In this document: positions 59,819 to 64,000 of the stretch, one piece after another
How the letters are laid out: each line of letters starts with the position of its first letter
Numbering within the stretch: position 1 is the stretch's first letter
Source of the DNA: Diabrotica undecimpunctata
Taxonomy: Eukaryota; Arthropoda; Insecta; Coleoptera; Chrysomelidae
Length of the DNA stretch: 64,000 nucleotides
Assembly: GCF_040954645.1 (NCBI RefSeq)
Contig: NC_092805.1
Span: forward strand, 77,140,757-77,204,756
Direction of reading: 5' to 3'
The notes under the pieces: generated by a model
Database searches by the model: none
What the model saw: the letters and a program-made list of their open reading frames with translations, nothing else
What the model was told of the DNA's origin: nothing
Made by a program: the position numbers and the translations under genes

Positions 59819-59825
59819 CTACAGG

Positions 59826-60310
59826 AGAAGAAATAGTCGACGGAGATTCGCCCAGATAGTTGAAGATAATATGAATATGACAACTTACGATAAACCTTGA
59901 TGACTGCTGCACTCTTCATTGAAGCTAAATACTTTACTTCTATTTAACAATGAAGTTAATTAAATTAAAGGTAGTTTATACTAATCTTTAATCGAATATG
60001 GTATTAGATTAAGAAACTGAAACATTTAAAGAAAAGTGTATACATACTTAAAGAAAAAAATCACAAAGACGGTAAAACAACAGAGAGACGGTAATATAGG
60101 CAAGCGTCTTTACTCAAAGATTGCCTTGCCAGAAGTAAAGTTCTTCCTCTAAATTTACAAGCTTCACAAAAATAAGGTGTGATATCCCTCACTTAAAAAT
60201 GACAGGCCAGCCTGTATGTATTTCTAGGAAGGTAAAAGGTTCTAACGACATCGAAAATAACGGTACCCTTTTAGCTAGGAAAGTGACGAAATATAAAACC
60301 TTTAACGTTA
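59826..60310. other. Interval right of the P element, nothing recognised
   Basis: No frame or repeat supported. It should be contiguous with 38561 in the pre-insertion locus. Confidence 0.45.
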
Positions 60311-60860
60311 AATAAACGTTACGGAGATGCCCATCTACAACAAGTCTACAAGGCGCAACTAAGAAGTAGAATTCAACGAGCAAGTGAAAATTTGCAAGAG
60401 TTTGAAGCAGATGTTGGTCGTATAGTGCGGTTAGCTTATCCAGAGGCACCAGACAACATGTTGGAAGAAATTGCTGTAGATATCTTCGTCAATGGGTTAA
60501 AAGACAATGAATTACAGAAAGCTTTACGCCTTGGAAGCTAATTTACAGAAAGCCTTGGAACATGAAAGTGCTAGTCAAACTTCATGGACCCATCGAGTAA
60601 GAACCATTGAAGAAGGCGACGAACCAAAAGATGAACGTCTGGAAGAAATGGTACGAAAAGTAGTTCGTAACACGATGCCGAAGAGACGCGAGCCCAGATG
60701 TTGGAATTGTGCTGACGTAGGCCACATTTGCCGTAATTGCAAGAAGATGATACAACAGTCGGAAAACTAGAACGGGTCGACACCAAGGGGCAACTGCCGA
60801 CCTTGAGAAACGCAGCCCCCATAGTAACTGAGTAGATAGGCTACGTATATCTGGGCTCAT
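60311..60860 (+). pseudogene. Gypsy gag fragment with zinc knuckle
   Basis: The frame from 60311 reads NKRYGDAHLQQVYKAQLRSR, ENLQEFEADVGRIVRLAYPE and NGLKDNELQKALRLGS, then stops. One base later in frame it continues EANLQKALEHESASQTSW, RVRTIEEGDEPKDERLEEMV and CWNCADVGHICRNC (C-X2-C-X4-H-X4-C). It is the same gag family as 2896-5034 but keeps the knuckle that copy lacks. Truncated on both sides, no LTR seen. Confidence 0.8.
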
Positions 60861-60879
60861 CCCCTAATTCGCATCCCCT

Positions 60880-61259
60880 AAAATCGCAACATCCGGTCGT
60901 AAGTTCCAAACGGCTTAACGTAGGATGACGTACGAGAGCTCGTTGGAAAGGGGATGAAAAATGGGGTTGAACGCAGTATGTGCCGTGCGCATCGGAGCAT
61001 GCCAAAAGGTCATTACGTCATATCTTTGTTTCTATTGGTCCGATCGTGACGTATGAGGGCTCGTTGGAACGGGGAGGAGACGGGGACACAAAAAACAAAG
61101 ATGGCAGCATTGCCAAATGGGCGCTAGAACGTATCTTCGTTGCTATTGGCATGATTTTGACGTATGAGGTGTCAAATGAAAGCGTTAGTGACACAGAAGC
61201 TATGTCAACGATCAGTATGAACATTCTTCTTCTTCTTCTTTTCCGTACAGTGCCTAAGA
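60880..61259 (+). promoter_or_regulatory. Island of repeated TGACGTA motifs
   Basis: Three degenerate copies of a module (about 60900, 61030 and 61140) share TTTCTATTGG/GCTATTGG, then TGACGTACGAG/TGACGTATGAGG, then GCTCGTTGGAA or GTGTCAAATGAAAGCG. TGACGT is a CRE half-site, and the GC content is high for the region. It could be a promoter or a transposon end. No gene start follows directly. Confidence 0.4.
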
Positions 61260-61526
61260 GAACGTGACATCCGACGTAGAACGTGACATTCGACGCAGAA
61301 CGTGAAATGTCGCGTGAAATGACGTGACATTCGACGCAGAACGTGACATTCGACGCAGGACGTGAAATGTCACGTGACATTCGACGTAGAACGTGACATT
61401 CGACGTAGAAGGTGAAATGTCAGGCGAAATGACGTGACATTCGACGCAGGACGTGACATTCGACGCAGGACGTGACATTCGATATAGAACGTGAAATGAC
61501 GTGACATTCGATGCAGAATGTAACAG
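61260..61526 (+). repeat. 19-bp minisatellite with spacer variants
   Basis: About a dozen copies of ACGTGACATTCGACGCAGA, some separated by AACGTGAAATGTCGCG/CAGGCGAAATG spacers. It begins after TTCTTCTTCTTCTTTTCC and decays at GATGCAGAATGTAACAGG. Confidence 0.9.
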
Positions 61527-61656
61527 GGTTTCAAAGAGATCTTATACATAGAATTTTATTAAATCAGACATCACAATGTAACTCATAATTCAAAATCCTT
61601 TAATTTGATGGATCATACGTTGATTTCCGCTTATCCGTTTAAAAGATATATGGTAA

Positions 61657-61684
61657 GGTGTCATAACTTGGTAGTTATGACACC
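61657..61684. repeat. Perfect 12-bp hairpin
   Basis: GGTGTCATAACT, loop TGGT, AGTTATGACACC. The motif TGATAACTTGGTAG recurs just after (61694 on). No T run follows; role unknown. Confidence 0.8.
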
Positions 61685-62180
61685 GGCCGTTGTGATAACT
61701 TGGTAGAACAATAAATGCTTATTTATTGTTATTAACATTAAAACAAAACCATTGGCATAGAAAAATCTCTTATCGCAGTTTGATCTCTAGCAAACCCTAA
61801 CTCGCTCAATTTTGCACCAAGTGCTCCGTGCAATATACCATTAGAAAGGTCTTTTCATGTATATTACGAAAATTACCGACCAAGTGCGATACGATCATTA
61901 TTTATGGCTAAAAACATCATAAAACGAACCAACGTCAAATTCCCAATTCTCTTGTACTAATACAAATTATATCTTTATAAAATTTATCTAGAAACTTGAC
62001 ATATAAAACGTGACATTCTATCTAGAACATATTCAGTAGTAATGCGTAGGAGAAATAAACATATCTTTCATTAAAATATCTTTTATTATTGAGTTACATA
62101 TAGATACAAGTTATATACAACACTGAAACTTTTATATTAAAAAAAAAGACATAGACATGTACAAGTATTGTTTATTTACA
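61685..62180. other. Interval without a recognised gene
   Basis: AT-rich, ACGTGACATTC-type words recur once near 62004 (outlier of the minisatellite). AATAAA words on the minus side of the next ORF. Confidence 0.4.
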
Positions 62181-62609
62181 TTACATTAGTACCAAAAGCA
62201 CTTCTTTATAATCTTCCTCCATCTTTAGTAAGCGATTGGGATATGCCAGCCAAAATCGTCCCTTTTTCACAAAACCTAGTAGTTCAAGTAGCGTTTTACT
62301 CAGATAACCTCTATTCAAATATCGTATAAGGGTATTTCGTCGATCAGTATTTTTAATTATGTGATGTAATTTAATTTGAACGTCGTCTGTTAATGCCTCA
62401 ATTTGTGTTTTTATGTGTAAAAGTCGTTCTTCTCTAAGTATTCGTTCTGCTTCCAATCTCCTTTGATATTCATTTCGCAGGTTTGTCAATTGTTCTTTAC
62501 ATGTTTCACATAATATGTACCTAGTCCTAGTATCGATCCAATCGTTCATTTCGAATATTTCTATACAACCGCAAGGTTTTATAGTTTCACTTATTGTCTC
62601 ATAAGGCAT
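62181..62609 (-). CDS. Unknown 142-residue protein with C-x-C / C-x-x-C
   Basis: Start chosen at ATG 62609 (MPYETISETIKPCGCIEIFE). A longer frame runs to 62756 but its extra part overlaps a hammerhead-like repeat, so it is less likely coding. Visible features: CGC...CETC, a likely metal-binding pair (residues about 13-36); a charged helical, possibly coiled segment (LRNEYQRRLEAERILREERL and on, about 42-75); then RYLNRGYLSKTLLELLGFVK and WLAYPNRLLKMEEDYKEV. I do not recognise the family. An open frame amid decayed neighbours suggests a recent gene or the cargo of an element. The plus-strand AT-rich downstream has poly(A)-like words. Confidence 0.45.
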   Translation of the reverse strand: MPYETISETIKPCGCIEIFEMNDWIDTRTRYILCETCKEQLTNLRNEYQRRLEAERILREERLLHIKTQIEALTDDVQIKLHHIIKNTDRRNTLIRYLNRGYLSKTLLELLGFVKKGRFWLAYPNRLLKMEEDYKEVLLVLM

Positions 62610-62639
62610 TGTGTCTCCTAACCAGAGGAATAAATGTAA

Positions 62640-62680
62640 GAGACTTCTGAAGAGGTATCCGAAACGTTGAAAAAAAGAAC
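62640..62680 (+). ncRNA. Second hammerhead-like core
   Basis: CTGAAGA (62647-62653), a minimal stem GG-TAT-CC and then GAAAC fit C-U-G-A-N-G-A, stem II, G-A-A-A. The segment after it (GTTGAAA) gives no convincing stem III, so this is a candidate only. Confidence 0.3.
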
Positions 62681-62756
62681 TAGCATACTCCAGAGTGCTA
62701 TTCTCTGCACACCCAGATACAGAGAGCAACAATAAGGCATGTAAACAGACCAGCAC

Positions 62757-63397
62757 CTTGATTTATACTAATTTCCAAAAAATTGTTAATACAGTTATTT
62801 ATACAAAAATCCGAACACACACATCTTCTGACTGAAGAAGTTATTGTGTAATATTAACCGTATTTTTATAAAGCATATATTATATGGATAAAATTATGTA
62901 GTATTAATCAAAGAATTGAAATTATATACAGAAGGCAGTTTGGGCAATATTATGTTTTGTAGGTTTGTCTTGTGCTTCGGATCTCTGGTAAGAAATAGTT
63001 ACATAGACTGTACTCGTAAAATATGTTTGCAAGTTAAATGGTCTCGTCCAACAGTACTTGATCCTAACCTTAAATATGATTGGCTATATGTATATGGTTT
63101 TTCCGATGACTAAACGATCTTTCTAACTATTCTTTAAAGGTGTATTTTTCGCTACTTATTATTTAACATTTTAAGTCGTAAATGTATTGCAGTTTCGCTA
63201 AAAAACTTTTTATTCTTTACAATTCTAACATAATATTTCTTAAAAACATATCTTTTAGACTTTTAATTATATACAGATACAAGTTTAGATATTAGAGTTT
63301 TTAATTGTTGTAAGATATTTTCGTTTGAACAAGGCACTTCAAATAGATTCCAATTAAATGATCTTGCTGCAATAACTTTTCTCCAAAAATTGTTAAT
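62757..63397. other. AT-rich interval with a direct repeat at its edges
   Basis: AAAAATTGTTAATACAGTT occurs near 62776 and again near 63385, about 610 bp apart. A 65-codon plus frame inside (62916-63113) has no recognised domain. Confidence 0.45.
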
Positions 63398-63735
63398 ACA
63401 GTTCATCATCATCATCATAAGTGGCTCGACAATCCGTTGTGGATCTTGGCCTGCTCACAAAGAAGTCGCCACTCCTGTCGATTCCTGGCAACTTCCCTCC
63501 ATCTTCTAACCCCTAGAATCTGTAGGTCTTCTTCCACATCATCAATCCATCTCATTCGTGGTCGTCCTCTGCTTCTTGTGCCCTCTGGTTGTGAAAAACC
63601 TCTTCGTGTATTCGTGATCTGACATCCTAGCAATGTGTCCAGCCCATCTAAGTCTCTGCACTTTAACGAATTTCACAATATCTGGATCGGTGTATAACTG
63701 ATACAGTTCAAAGTTGTATCTTCGACGCCATAGCC
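63398..63735 (-). pseudogene. LINE 3' fragment with ATG-repeat tail
   Basis: The minus strand reads RRYNFELYQLYTDPDIVKFV, QRLRWAGHIARMSD, RGRPRMRWIDDVEEDLQILG and EWRLLCEQAKIHNGL, then a (GAT)n tail (TCATCATCATCAT on plus). It is the RT C-terminus of an RTE-like LINE, 5' truncated. Confidence 0.8.
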
Positions 63736-63740
63736 CATTT

Positions 63741-64000
63741 TATCGATGGAAAGGGGAGGTGGTAATGATTATGTTAAGATAAAAATCAAACCAAAAGACA
63801 TTGCTAAAAGGACACTAAGCCTGAAACGTCCAAACAACTCAACATACGACAACGTGCAAGGTATCGATGGAAAGGGGAGGTGGTAATGATTATGTTAAGA
63901 TAAAAATCAAACGAAAAGACATTGCTAAAAGGACACTAAGCTTAAAACGTCTAAACAACTCAACGTAAGACAACGTGCAAGATATCGATGGAAATGGTAG
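63741..64000. repeat. 121-bp tandem repeat reaching the window edge
   Basis: TATCGATGGAAAGGGGAGGT starts at 63741 and 63862, and a diverging third unit starts at 63983. Units are nearly identical (for example AAGCCTGAAACGTCC vs AAGCTTAAAACGTCT). Array end not seen. Confidence 0.92.

Larger units (their letters stand above)
38562..59825 (+). mobile_element. P element (P-1), 21 kb span due to nested insertions
   Basis: CACAGCCACCTTTACTTCCA... at 38569-38600 is the inverse of 59787-59818 with one mismatch in 32, and similarity continues inward (GGCAACA, GTAGTCSG). CTACAGG flanks both ends (38562-38568, 59819-59825), 7 bp of the expected 7-8-bp duplication. The plus-strand THAP exon lies next to the left end and the catalytic and C-terminal parts at 54590-57465. 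Intervening DNA is later insertion: P-2 with its own cargo, and LINE fragments in the 3' part. The native element would be roughly 5 kb. Confidence 0.9.

Noticed and set aside
63396..63710. ATACAGTTCA at 63396-63405 and 63701-63710 as a target duplication of the LINE fragment
   Set aside because: The second copy lies inside LINE coding sequence (the RRYNFELYQLY region continues to about 63733), so it is coincidental.

Overview
This is AT-rich eukaryotic DNA. The element mix points to an insect, possibly a beetle (taxon is inference): piggyBac, P (THAP), hAT, IS630-like, Crypton, Ty3/gypsy, Penelope-like and several non-LTR elements, with splice-type junctions in the transposase genes. I see no complete host gene. 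The only host-like coding traces are one orphan exon (28161-28363, minus) and one unrecognised small ORF (62181-62609, minus). The window is an onion of transposons nested in transposons.

Left third (1-18640). A piggyBac derivative with long inverted ends (1-772) and a degraded non-LTR RT (865-1735) precede one jockey-like LINE on the minus strand, spread over 2120-18640. That LINE was opened by at least four later insertions: a young Ty3/gypsy element (2516-8667), a hAT element with a perfect 8-bp target duplication (9879-12749), a 5'-truncated second LINE (15007-16351) and a 0.9-kb foldback palindrome (17486-18400). The gypsy element carries an unusual cargo downstream of integrase: an OARD1/TARG1-like macro domain followed by a CCCH zinc finger.

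Middle (18640-38560). A GC-rich TATA-containing island, a satellite array of units up to about 410 bp, a Crypton-type tyrosine recombinase remnant, a stem-loop, two IS630/Tc1-type transposase remnants and a fairly complete but broken CR1/jockey-type LINE (29190-32670). Most of the rest is unannotatable AT-rich DNA.

Right (38560-59825). One P element has 32-bp terminal inverted repeats 21.2 kb apart. Its THAP exon is at the left end and the rest of its transposase lies 15 kb away. Between them sits a second THAP/P-like element in the opposite orientation (39473-54589, matching inverted ends and a 7-bp direct repeat). That element in turn holds a pol-deleted gypsy element with 1.4-1.5-kb LTRs and an open gag (40808-47018), a Penelope-like RT fragment, a degraded I/R1-like LINE and a hammerhead-like motif. 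Several LINE 3' fragments sit in the P transposase and its 3' region.

Far right (59826-64000). A gypsy gag fragment with a zinc knuckle, a CRE-like repeat island with a 19-bp minisatellite, a perfect hairpin, the small unknown ORF with a second hammerhead-like core beside it, a LINE 3' fragment and a 121-bp tandem repeat that runs off the window.
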